Shown piece after piece: positions 1 through 5,186 of a stretch of DNA of 8,105 nucleotides. The stretch is from Trueperaceae bacterium (GTDB taxonomy: Bacteria > Deinococcota > Deinococci > Deinococcales > Trueperaceae): contig JARGGE010000111.1 of the NCBI GenBank assembly GCA_029210865.1, positions 1 through 8,105 of the forward strand. The letters are read 5' to 3'. The position numbers were made by a program, and so were the translations under genes. Within the stretch, counting starts at the first letter, position 1. Each line of letters opens with the position of its first letter. The notes under the pieces were generated by a model, which was not told where the DNA came from, ran no database searches, and saw nothing but the letters and a program-made list of their open reading frames with translations.

Positions 1-320
1 CCGCTGTCGCGCGCGTGCTGCAGCAGCGGCTTCCAGCGGTTGCCGGTCGGTTCGCAGGCGAGCACGATCCGCGCGAAGCTGGCATCCCGCGCTACCTTCT
101 CGGCCCATGGCAGCGCCGTGATCGCTTGCCAGACGCTGCCGCGGATCATGCGTCGATCGAGCACGCGAGCGTCGTGATCGCTGACCACCAGGGCCTGCTT
201 GTCGTCGGCGAGATCGATGCCGACGATCGCGGCGTCGCGCGGTACCATCTTCCGCAGCGACGTCAGGCGTGCGTTCCGACGCTCCACACCGACCGAAACG
301 ATCTGGGACCGACCAGCCAT
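1..320 (-). CDS. IS110-family transposase, N-terminal 106 residues
   Basis: This is a DEDD (RuvC-like) recombinase that moves an IS110 element through a circular intermediate. Reading from the ATG at 320, the frame stays open to the window edge, so the C-terminal part with the catalytic serine domain is not visible. The product begins MAGRSQIVSVGVERR. It shows two family signatures: GIDLADDKQ (residues 34-42) with the first catalytic Asp at 36, and CEPTGNRW (89-96) with the catalytic Glu at 90. A Shine-Dalgarno GGGGAGG (326-332) sits 5 nt before the ATG and supports the start. Codon use is less GC-biased than in the neighbours (GTA, CAA, CCA, GAT and CGT occur), which fits an acquired element. 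The family call is firm. Whether the full element is intact cannot be told. Confidence 0.9.
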   Translation of the reverse strand, partial: MAGRSQIVSVGVERRNARLTSLRKMVPRDAAIVGIDLADDKQALVVSDHDARVLDRRMIRGSVWQAITALPWAEKVARDASFARIVLACEPTGNRWKPLLQHARDS

Positions 321-413
321 GACGGCCTCCCCGTCCGGGAGAGCAGCACCCGGGGGATCACCATGAACAAGCCATCAACCCGAACGCAAGCCCGCCCTAC
401 GGGCTCTTATTAG
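321..413 (-). ncRNA. Candidate IS110 bridge RNA region (transposase leader)
   Basis: IS110 elements (IS621 type) carry a structured bridge RNA in the non-coding end upstream of the transposase; it pairs with both target and donor DNA. This stretch is the equivalent position here. It contains a short hairpin, AGCCCG (389-394) and CGGGCT (400-405) with a 5-nt loop. It also holds an AT-rich CTAATAAG patch (406-413 on the minus strand) that could be the -10 half of the promoter formed when the element circularises. At about 93 nt it is short for a bridge RNA (the IS621 RNA is about 177 nt). The element may therefore reach further right, into the hairpin-rich 421-450 stretch, or this copy may be trimmed. 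No loop complementarity could be tested. Confidence 0.3.
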
Positions 414-476
414 GGGCGCTGCCGGCCGACCGGCTGCGCGTGCCGGCACGGGTGCCCGGACCGGCGGGTCCCACCA

Positions 477-516
477 CGCGTGCGCCCCGGCCCGCATGCG
501 GACCGGGGCGCACGCG
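477..516 (-). terminator. Perfect 14-bp inverted repeat, probable operon terminator
   Basis: The arms CGCGTGCGCCCCGG (477-490) and CCGGGGCGCACGCG (503-516) are exact reverse complements. The 12-nt loop itself contains the palindrome CCGCATGCGG (492-501). The hairpin starts 13 nt after the stop of the last sulfur-operon gene (530-532, minus strand). No T-tract follows on the minus strand, which is common for terminators in very GC-rich genomes, so the call rests on position and stability. It could also be an IS target or a REP-like element. Confidence 0.55.
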
Positions 517-529
517 TCGCGCACGGTGT

Positions 530-1045
530 TCAGATGAAGAGCGTCTGCCCCCCGGCGGACAACTCGATGAAGTCGGTGGCGGTGATGATGGCCTCGACCC
601 CTTCGTAGAGGTCGTCCTTGGTCAGCTTGTTCATGTCGGCCGACATCCGGCAGGCCCACAGGTGGCCGCCGGCCGCGGTGATCATGTCGAGGAGCTCGGG
701 CACCGGCGGGACGTCGAGCGCGGCGATCTGCTGGCGCATCATGCGCGTCGCCATCGACTGCATCCCGGGGAGCCCCGAGACGGCGGTGGGCATGTGGGTG
801 GCCGGGTTGCCGACCGGCGAGAACTGCAGGTCGCCCATCGTCTTCTTGTTGATGATCTCGAAGCCCCAGAAGGTGAAGAACAGGTGGGTCTCGACGCCTT
901 CGCCGAGCGCCGCGTTCGCTAGGATGAGCCCCGGGTAGGCCATGTCGAGCGAGCCCTTGGAGCAGATCAGGGACAGCTTGCGGCCTTCGCCGGCGGTGTC
1001 GTCGAAGCTCGGCTTCGGGCGTGCGGTGGAGGGGACGGTGGTCAT
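530..1045 (-). CDS. DsrE2-like (DsrE/DsrF/TusD superfamily) sulfur-carrier protein
   Basis: A 171-residue cytoplasmic protein of the DsrE fold, predicted to bind and pass on sulfane sulfur on a cysteine. The core starts after a disordered N-terminus (about residues 1-21) with KLSLICSKGSLD (23-34), followed by THLFFTFWGFEII (53-65), both typical of the DsrE2 subgroup. Two cysteines are present: Cys28 in the first strand-loop and Cys132 in WACRMSADM (130-138). Cys132 is the position of the family's sulfur-binding cysteine. The middle part (about 80-110) is methionine-rich. A GAGGAG Shine-Dalgarno (1053-1058) lies 7 nt before the ATG. It is the last gene of the sulfur operon, 16 nt after the DsrC-like gene, and a hairpin follows its stop. 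The superfamily is firm. Its exact donor and acceptor are inferred from context. Confidence 0.85.
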   Translation of the reverse strand: MTTVPSTARPKPSFDDTAGEGRKLSLICSKGSLDMAYPGLILANAALGEGVETHLFFTFWGFEIINKKTMGDLQFSPVGNPATHMPTAVSGLPGMQSMATRMMRQQIAALDVPPVPELLDMITAAGGHLWACRMSADMNKLTKDDLYEGVEAIITATDFIELSAGGQTLFI

Positions 1046-1061
1046 GGGAGGGCTCCTCGGC

Positions 1062-1379
1062 TCAGACGCACCCGACGGGCTTGGGCACGCCGGCGACGTA
1101 CGACATCTTCTTGGCGGGCTTCTTGGGGAAGAGCTGGAACAGCCGCTTCGTATCGAAGCCGCCGACCGTGCTGACCCGACGCAGCGTCGGGGTCTCGCCG
1201 TTCGACTGATAGTCCTCGCGCAGGAAGCGTAGCACCGCTAGGTGATCGGACGTGAGCTCGTCGATGCCGACGTCCTTGGCGAGTTCGGCGGCGATGGACT
1301 CGTTCCACTCACCGAACTCGGTGAGGAAGCCTTCCTCGTTCACGTGGACGTTCTGGCCGGCGATCGTGGCGATGGTCAT
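1062..1379 (-). CDS. TusE/DsrC family protein, single-cysteine form
   Basis: A 105-residue sulfur-relay protein of the DsrC/TusE/DsvC family. The family's flexible C-terminal arm is clear: it ends KPVGCV, with the essential penultimate cysteine (CysA) at Cys104. The second cysteine found 11 positions earlier in true sulfite-reductase DsrC proteins is serine here (Ser93, in KKMSYVAGVPKP). By that criterion the protein is TusE-like: it can carry a persulfide on Cys104 but cannot form the intramolecular CysA-CysB trisulfide used with DsrAB. The body has family features such as GFLTEFGEWNE (17-27), the helix with DHLAVLRFLREDY (45-57), and NGETPTLRRV (60-69). An AAGGAGG Shine-Dalgarno (1387-1393) lies 7 nt before the ATG. 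The ATG overlaps the stop of the DUF1641 gene (ATGA), implying translational coupling. No tRNA-thiolation partner (tusBCD, mnmA) is in the window. Confidence 0.92.
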   Translation of the reverse strand: MTIATIAGQNVHVNEEGFLTEFGEWNESIAAELAKDVGIDELTSDHLAVLRFLREDYQSNGETPTLRRVSTVGGFDTKRLFQLFPKKPAKKMSYVAGVPKPVGCV

Positions 1380-1945
1380 GCGGGTCCCTCCTTGGCGGTG
1401 GTGGCGTCGGGATGGCCGGCGCTGCGGACGGCGCCCTCGAGCAGCGAGAGCACGCGGTCGAGGCCCGCACGCACCTCGGGCTTCCGCAACCGTGCGGCGA
1501 GCGACAGGAGCGTCGGTGGTTCGGCCGGGGCCGGATGCTCGTGGGCCCAGGTCGCGGTCTGGCGCAGTAGGCCGAGGATCTCGGGCTGGGTCATCTCGCG
1601 GACGACCTGCAGCATCAGCACGACGTTCTCCCCGAGCGCCTCGACGTCCTGACGATCGAAGGCGTTGACGATGCGGTCGACGACGCCCATCCCAGCGCCG
1701 GCGAACTCGAGGGCGCGGCGCAGGTCCATCGCGTCGAGGCGCTCGGTGGTGCTCCCCATGAACTGGCGCATGACCGGGGTCGCGTCGGTCACCAGCTCGT
1801 CGAGCACCTCCCAGCGCTCGCGAGCGCGGCGCGTCTCCGTGACGACCTCCTCGAGTTGCGCGCTCAGGCGCGCGAGTTGCGCGTGCAGGGCGTCGGGGTC
1901 GGAGGGGGCGGCGGTGGGCCGCTCGGCCGGGGTGGGGGTGGTCAC
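1376..1945 (-). CDS. DUF1641 domain-containing protein
   Basis: A 189-residue, mostly helical protein of unknown biochemical function. Residues 23-47 (LARLSAQLEEVVTETRRARER and on) look like a coiled coil. The DUF1641-like part spans about 48-170, with VLDELVTDATPVMRQFMG (47-64), RALEFAGAGMGVVDRIVNAF (77-96) and a C-terminal helix LLSLAARLRKPEVRAGLDRVL (146-166). Members of this family recur next to SQR-type flavoproteins and formate dehydrogenases, where a membrane-adaptor or accessory role is suspected. The start is GTG at 1945, preceded by GGAGG (1953-1957) at 7 nt. It overlaps the SQR stop codon as GTGA, and the gene's own stop overlaps the DsrC-like ATG as ATGA. The same frame stays open far upstream, opposite codon positions of the SQR gene, but that part is proline/arginine-rich nonsense. 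Confidence 0.85.
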   Translation of the reverse strand: MTTPTPAERPTAAPSDPDALHAQLARLSAQLEEVVTETRRARERWEVLDELVTDATPVMRQFMGSTTERLDAMDLRRALEFAGAGMGVVDRIVNAFDRQDVEALGENVVLMLQVVREMTQPEILGLLRQTATWAHEHPAPAEPPTLLSLAARLRKPEVRAGLDRVLSLLEGAVRSAGHPDATTAKEGPA

Positions 1946-3183
1946 GACGTCGCCTCCAGGACCTTGCCGGCCATGCTCATGTCGGCCGGCAGCGGGAGCT
2001 CGCGGCCGCGCAGCAGCACGTGCCAGTAGGCCCACTTGAACATCAGCTTGCCCGCGTGGTTCAGCTCGCTCTCCTCGAGCAGCGCGAAGGGGCCCACGCC
2101 CGGGAGCGGGTAGCGCCCCGGCAGCGGCTGCGTGTCGTAGTTGAAGTCCAGCAGCAGCCCCTTGCCGTTCCCCGATTCGACGAAGCAGTTCGCGTGACCG
2201 TCGTACGCGTGGGTCATGGGGAGGCCGCGGGCGTGCTGTTGGAAGTTCTCGGTGAAGACGTCGATCGAGTAGTGGGCGGTGGCGCCCGCTTTGGAGGTCG
2301 GCAGGTCGGCGGCGTCGCCGAGGGCGAAGACGTTCGGGTAGTGGCGCGATTGCCCCGTGTGCTTGTCGACCTGGACGTAGTTGAGGTGGTCGACGAGGCC
2401 GCTGCCGGCCAGGAAATCGGCGCCCTTGTTGAGCGGCACGGTGACGAGCAGGTCGAAGGGGATCTCGCGCTCGTCGTAGCTTACGATCGCCTTGGCCTCC
2501 GCGTCGATCCGCTCGATCATGAAGTCGGTCTCGACGGCGATGCCACGCTCGGCCAGCAGGTGGCCCAGGTGGGCGGCGGCGACGGGCTTGGTGAAGGCGC
2601 CGTCGAGCGGGGTCACGTAGACGAGTTCCACCAGGTCGCGGATGCCGCGCTCGCGGAAGTGCGCGTCGGCCAGGAACGCCAGTTCGAGCGGCGCGACCGG
2701 GCACTTGATGGGCATCTCGGTGATGTGCACGACGAAGCGGCCGCCCTCGAAGCGATCGATGGCGCCCTTGAGCGCCAGCGCGCCCTCGAGGGTGTAGAAC
2801 TCGTGGACGCTCTTGCGCCATTCGCTGCCGAGGGTGCCCTCGGTCTCCTCGGGCCTCGGGCTGGTGCCGGTCGCGATGATCAGCTGGTCGTACGCGAGCA
2901 CCTGGCCGTCCTCGAGCCGTACGCGGTTGGCCTCGGGCTCCACCTTGGCGGGTTTCCCGAACACCAGCTCCACGCCGTCGGGGATGAAGCGGCTGCGGCG
3001 CTTGACCGCGTCCTCGCGCCGGTACGTGCCGAACGGGATGAACAGGTATCCGGGCTGGTAGTGGTGCTCGTCGTCTTGATCGACGACGGTGATGCGCCAC
3101 TCGTCCGGGTCGAGGCGTGGTCGCAGCTTGGCGACCACCATGGTCCCGGCGCTGCCGCCTCCGAGCACGAGCAGGTGCTTCAT
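1942..3183 (-). CDS. Sulfide:quinone oxidoreductase family FAD-dependent oxidoreductase
   Basis: A 413-residue flavoprotein of the SQR / flavocytochrome c sulfide dehydrogenase family, expected to oxidise sulfide or a related sulfur species and reduce quinone at the inner face of the membrane. Visible parts: an N-terminal Rossmann FAD site LGGGSAG (7-13) with the acidic end of strand 2 at Asp35; the second FAD motif ATGTSPRP (104-111); and NVFALGDAADLP (284-295), which contacts the flavin. Two cysteines, Cys161 (MPIKCPVAPLE) and Cys333 (HANCFVES), match the redox-active pair of SQR. The third SQR cysteine, normally near residue 128, is absent. The C-terminal LMFKWAYWHVLLRG (380-393) resembles the amphipathic membrane anchor. 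No signal peptide. AAGGAGG (3190-3196) lies 6 nt before the ATG, inside the 3' end of the regulator gene, whose stop overlaps this start (ATGA). The family is firm. Exact substrate and SQR type are uncertain. Confidence 0.88.
   Translation of the reverse strand: MKHLLVLGGGSAGTMVVAKLRPRLDPDEWRITVVDQDDEHHYQPGYLFIPFGTYRREDAVKRRSRFIPDGVELVFGKPAKVEPEANRVRLEDGQVLAYDQLIIATGTSPRPEETEGTLGSEWRKSVHEFYTLEGALALKGAIDRFEGGRFVVHITEMPIKCPVAPLELAFLADAHFRERGIRDLVELVYVTPLDGAFTKPVAAAHLGHLLAERGIAVETDFMIERIDAEAKAIVSYDEREIPFDLLVTVPLNKGADFLAGSGLVDHLNYVQVDKHTGQSRHYPNVFALGDAADLPTSKAGATAHYSIDVFTENFQQHARGLPMTHAYDGHANCFVESGNGKGLLLDFNYDTQPLPGRYPLPGVGPFALLEESELNHAGKLMFKWAYWHVLLRGRELPLPADMSMAGKVLEATS
1953..1957 (-). promoter_or_regulatory. 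Ribosome binding site deciding the GTG start of the DUF1641 gene
   Basis: GGAGG on the minus strand, 7 nt upstream of GTG at 1943-1945, lies inside the last codons of the SQR gene. With the GTGA stop/start overlap it fixes the start of the DUF1641 gene and indicates coupling to SQR translation. Confidence 0.75.
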
Positions 3184-3884
3184 ACGGTTCCTCCTTGGGT
3201 TGGGGCGTCGTGGGTTGGGGCGCCGTCGCCGGGGGCGGCGAGGCGCGAGAGCGTGGCGGCGAAGCGTGGCAAGACGCGCAGGACGCGCGCGCGGCCCTCA
3301 TCGTCGAGGTGGTGGAGGCCGTCGTCGGGCGTCCCCGCGGGCGCGACGCCCCCGGCGAGCACCATGCCGATCAAGCGATCGCCCCGGCGCACGAGCGCTC
3401 GGGCGCACTGGAAGCCCAGCGCACCGGTGTGGAAGCGCGGCTCGAAGTCGAGGTCGGCGGCGAGTGCCCCCCATTCGGCGCTGCACAGGTCGCGCAGCCC
3501 GGGGTCGTCGTTGAGGGCGGCGAGCCGCGGGCAGGGCCGCAGGATGGGCGTGAGCGGGCGTCCGGCCAGGTCGGCGACGACCATGGTCACGCCGAGGGTC
3601 TCGGCGACGAGGTCGGCGACGTCGGCGACGACGTCGAGGTCGGACCAGGCGGCGCGTTCACCGGCGCGCGTCGCCGCGGCCGGGGGCGCGTCCGCCGCGC
3701 TCGCCCGGATGCCACGGGCGAGCACGTCCTGGAGTTGCTCGACCGTGAAGCGCCACTGGCGGCCGACCTTCAGCGCCGGCAGGCGACCGTCGCTCGCCAT
3801 CCGGTAGACGGTCGTCGGGTCGACGCCCAGCAAGCGGCTGACTGCCTCGGCGGTGAGAAGCGGAGGTTCGTGCGGCTTCTGCAT
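3180..3884 (-). CDS. Excisionase/MerR-type HTH protein with PocR-like sensory domain
   Basis: A 234-residue predicted one-component transcription regulator, first gene of the sulfur operon. Residues 8-57 form a helix-turn-helix of the excisionase/HTH_17 type: LLTAEAVSRLLGVDPTTVYR, then RLPALKVGRQWRFTVEQL, which is the wing. A low-complexity Ala/Pro linker (about 60-80) leads to a PocR-like domain (about 82-215). The domain has cysteines at 118 (LRPCPRL), 134 (LRDLCSAEW) and 160 (LGFQCARALV), followed by RLIGMVLAGGV (170-180). PocR domains bind small molecules; here the cysteines suggest a redox or sulfane-sulfur sensor, which is inference. No Shine-Dalgarno precedes the ATG, but a TAGCCT -10 box ends 7 nt before it, so the mRNA is probably leaderless. 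The gene overlaps the SQR start by 4 nt, implying it regulates its own operon. Confidence 0.8.
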   Translation of the reverse strand: MQKPHEPPLLTAEAVSRLLGVDPTTVYRMASDGRLPALKVGRQWRFTVEQLQDVLARGIRASAADAPPAAATRAGERAAWSDLDVVADVADLVAETLGVTMVVADLAGRPLTPILRPCPRLAALNDDPGLRDLCSAEWGALAADLDFEPRFHTGALGFQCARALVRRGDRLIGMVLAGGVAPAGTPDDGLHHLDDEGRARVLRVLPRFAATLSRLAAPGDGAPTHDAPTQGGTV

Positions 3885-3891
3885 CTCATGC

Positions 3892-3921
3892 AGGCTATGC
3901 GGGCTGGTGCAGGCGGTTCAG
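3892..3921 (-). promoter_or_regulatory. Probable leaderless promoter of the sulfur operon
   Basis: On the minus strand, CTGAAC (3916-3921, a partial match to TTGACA) is followed after 18 nt by TAGCCT (3892-3897, TANNNT type). The regulator ATG starts 7 nt later, so transcription would begin at or next to the start codon. The absence of any ribosome binding site before this ATG supports the reading. A related near-repeat, GCATctcATGC (3881-3891), overlaps the start codon and could be an operator. Confidence 0.5.
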
Positions 3922-3932
3922 GGTAGAACGTC

Positions 3933-3956
3933 CCACGCCGCCGCGAGGCGGCGTGG
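3933..3956. promoter_or_regulatory. Perfect 10-bp inverted repeat with GCGA tetraloop in divergent intergenic region
   Basis: CCACGCCGCC (3933-3942) and GGCGGCGTGG (3947-3956) are exact reverse complements around GCGA, a GNRA tetraloop on the plus strand. It lies 12 nt upstream of the -35 of the sulfur-operon promoter and about 95 nt before the CapA-family start. It could be an operator for the HTH-PocR protein, or a hairpin in the capA leader. It is not placed as a terminator, because no gene ends here. Confidence 0.4.
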
Positions 3957-4049
3957 CGTCCGGTGCCCTGGACGGGCCGGCGCGACGGGTCCAGGCTGAG
4001 GTGTGACCGCCCACGTCCCGCCCCGTCACCGGGCCGCGTGAGCCCGGGC

Positions 4050-5144
4050 ATGCGCCTCTTCCTCGCCGGCGACGTCATGCTCGGTCGCGGCATCGACCAG
4101 GTGCTGGCGCGGTCCGTCGATCCGGTGCTGTACGAGGCGTACGTGCGCGACGCCCGCGCCTACGTGGCGCTCGCCGAGCGCGCGAACGGGCCGATCGGCG
4201 CGCCGCTGGCGCCGGCCGCCCCGTGGGGCGAGGCGCTCGCCGTCCTCGCCGACGCGGCCCCCGACGCCCGCGTCGTCAACCTCGAGAGCGCCGCGACCGC
4301 CCATGGCGCGCCGTGGCCGGGGAAGGGGATCCACTACCGGATGCACCCGGCGAACGTCGACGTGCTCATGGTGGCCTCGATCGACGTTGCCGGGCTCGCG
4401 AACAACCACGTGCTCGATTGGGGTCGGGCGGGCCTGCTCGAGACGCTCGCGGCGTTGCACGGCGTCGGCATCGCGACCGCCGGCGCCGGCGCCGACGGCG
4501 ACGCCGCGTGGCGGCCCGCGGCCGTCGCGACCCCTTCGGGACGGCTGCTCGTGGTCGCGGCGGGCTTCGCGGACGCCGGCATCCCCGCCGCATGGGCCGC
4601 TGCGGCCGGTCGCGCCGGCGTCGCGCTCGTGAACGACCCCTCGCCCGCCGGCGCGGACGCCCTGGCGGCGCACGTGGCCTCGCTGCGCGCGCCGGGCGCT
4701 CGGGTGGTGGTCTCGCTGCATTGGGGCCCCAACTGGGGGTACGACGTCCCCGCCTGGCAGCGCGCCTTCGCCCATCGGCTCGTGGAGACGGGTGGGGCGG
4801 ACGTGGTGCACGGCCATTCGTCGCACCACCCGAAGGGCCTCGAGGTCCACCATGGGCGGCTGATCCTGTACGGCTCGGGCGACCTGATCAACGACTACGA
4901 AGGCATCGGCGGCCATGATCGGTACCGTGGCGACCTGTCGCTGCTGGTGCTGCCGTCGCTCGCGAGCGACGGCGCGCTCGCCGCGCTCGAGCTGGTGCCG
5001 ATGCGGACGCGGCGCTTCCGGCTCGAGCGGGCGCCGCACGCGGACGCCCGGTGGCTGGCGCGACGGCTCGACGAGGCCAGTCGAGCCTTCGGCACGCATG
5101 TGCGGCTTACGGGCGACGCCGCCTTGGCGGTCGACGTCGGCTGA
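4050..5144 (+). CDS. CapA family (PGA_cap, metallophosphatase-fold) protein
   Basis: A 364-residue protein of the CapA/PgsA family, named for poly-gamma-glutamate capsule enzymes but widespread where no capsule is made. The metallophosphatase-like motifs are in order: FLAGDVMLGRG (4-14, Asp8), VVNLES (75-80), LANNHVLDWG (116-125), VSLHWGPNWGYD (221-232) and HGHSSHHPKGLEV (254-266), followed by LILYGSGDLINDYEG (271-285). All the usual metal-binding positions appear present. There is no signal peptide or membrane helix, unlike membrane-bound CapA, so it is probably cytoplasmic. I chose ATG 4050 because the conserved strand starts with it. An in-frame GTG at 4038 is possible, and the frame is open from 3963 but with no conserved content. 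No clear ribosome binding site or TANNNT box precedes it. No capsule genes (capB, capC) are nearby, so its substrate is unknown. Confidence 0.85.
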   Translation: MRLFLAGDVMLGRGIDQVLARSVDPVLYEAYVRDARAYVALAERANGPIGAPLAPAAPWGEALAVLADAAPDARVVNLESAATAHGAPWPGKGIHYRMHPANVDVLMVASIDVAGLANNHVLDWGRAGLLETLAALHGVGIATAGAGADGDAAWRPAAVATPSGRLLVVAAGFADAGIPAAWAAAAGRAGVALVNDPSPAGADALAAHVASLRAPGARVVVSLHWGPNWGYDVPAWQRAFAHRLVETGGADVVHGHSSHHPKGLEVHHGRLILYGSGDLINDYEGIGGHDRYRGDLSLLVLPSLASDGALAALELVPMRTRRFRLERAPHADARWLARRLDEASRAFGTHVRLTGDAALAVDVG

Positions 5145-5164
5145 GGTCGTGGCCGTTCGCGCCG

Positions 5165-5184
5165 CGCGCGCGCCGGCGCGTGCG
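5165..5184. terminator. GC-rich inverted repeat between convergent genes
   Basis: CGCGCGCGCC (5165-5174) faces GGCGCGTGCG (5175-5184), with one G-T mismatch, in the 42-nt gap between the convergent capA-like and DinB-like stop codons. It could stop transcription from both sides. There is no T-tract and the alternating CG runs make chance pairing likely, so confidence is low. Confidence 0.3.
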
Positions 5185-5186
5185 CG

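Larger units (their letters stand above)
1..413 (-). mobile_element. IS110-family insertion sequence, left part (cut by window edge)
   Basis: The element is identified by its transposase start (318-320, minus strand) and the non-coding leader upstream. The outer boundary is an estimate. Base composition changes sharply there: 361-413 is about 57% G+C (30 of 53) while 421-480 is about 85% (51 of 60). The AT-rich patch CTTATTAG at 406-413 is the last foreign-looking stretch. IS110 elements generally lack long terminal inverted repeats and make little or no target duplication, so the end cannot be read directly. The element lies just downstream of the sulfur operon and its hairpin terminator. 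The rest of the element is outside the window. Confidence 0.6.

Noticed and set aside
15..413. A 132-codon plus-strand frame at the left edge
   Set aside because: It is antisense to the IS110 transposase, whose catalytic motifs are read on the minus strand.
1376..3301. A 641-codon open frame on the minus strand that could be read as one large protein
   Set aside because: Only the last 189 codons have protein-like composition (DUF1641). The upstream part lies out of frame over the SQR-like gene and is arginine/proline-rich, as expected for an off-frame read of GC-rich coding DNA. The GTG start with GGAGG explains the gene better.
2020..3807. A 595-codon plus-strand open frame opposite the SQR and regulator genes
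   Set aside because: It is antisense to two genes with clear motifs, rich in Val/Gly/Ala/Arg repeats and without recognisable domains; it is a high-GC shadow.
4026..5099. A 357-codon minus-strand frame opposite the CapA-like gene
   Set aside because: Its composition is low-complexity Arg/Val/Gly with no domain; the plus-strand frame has all CapA motifs.
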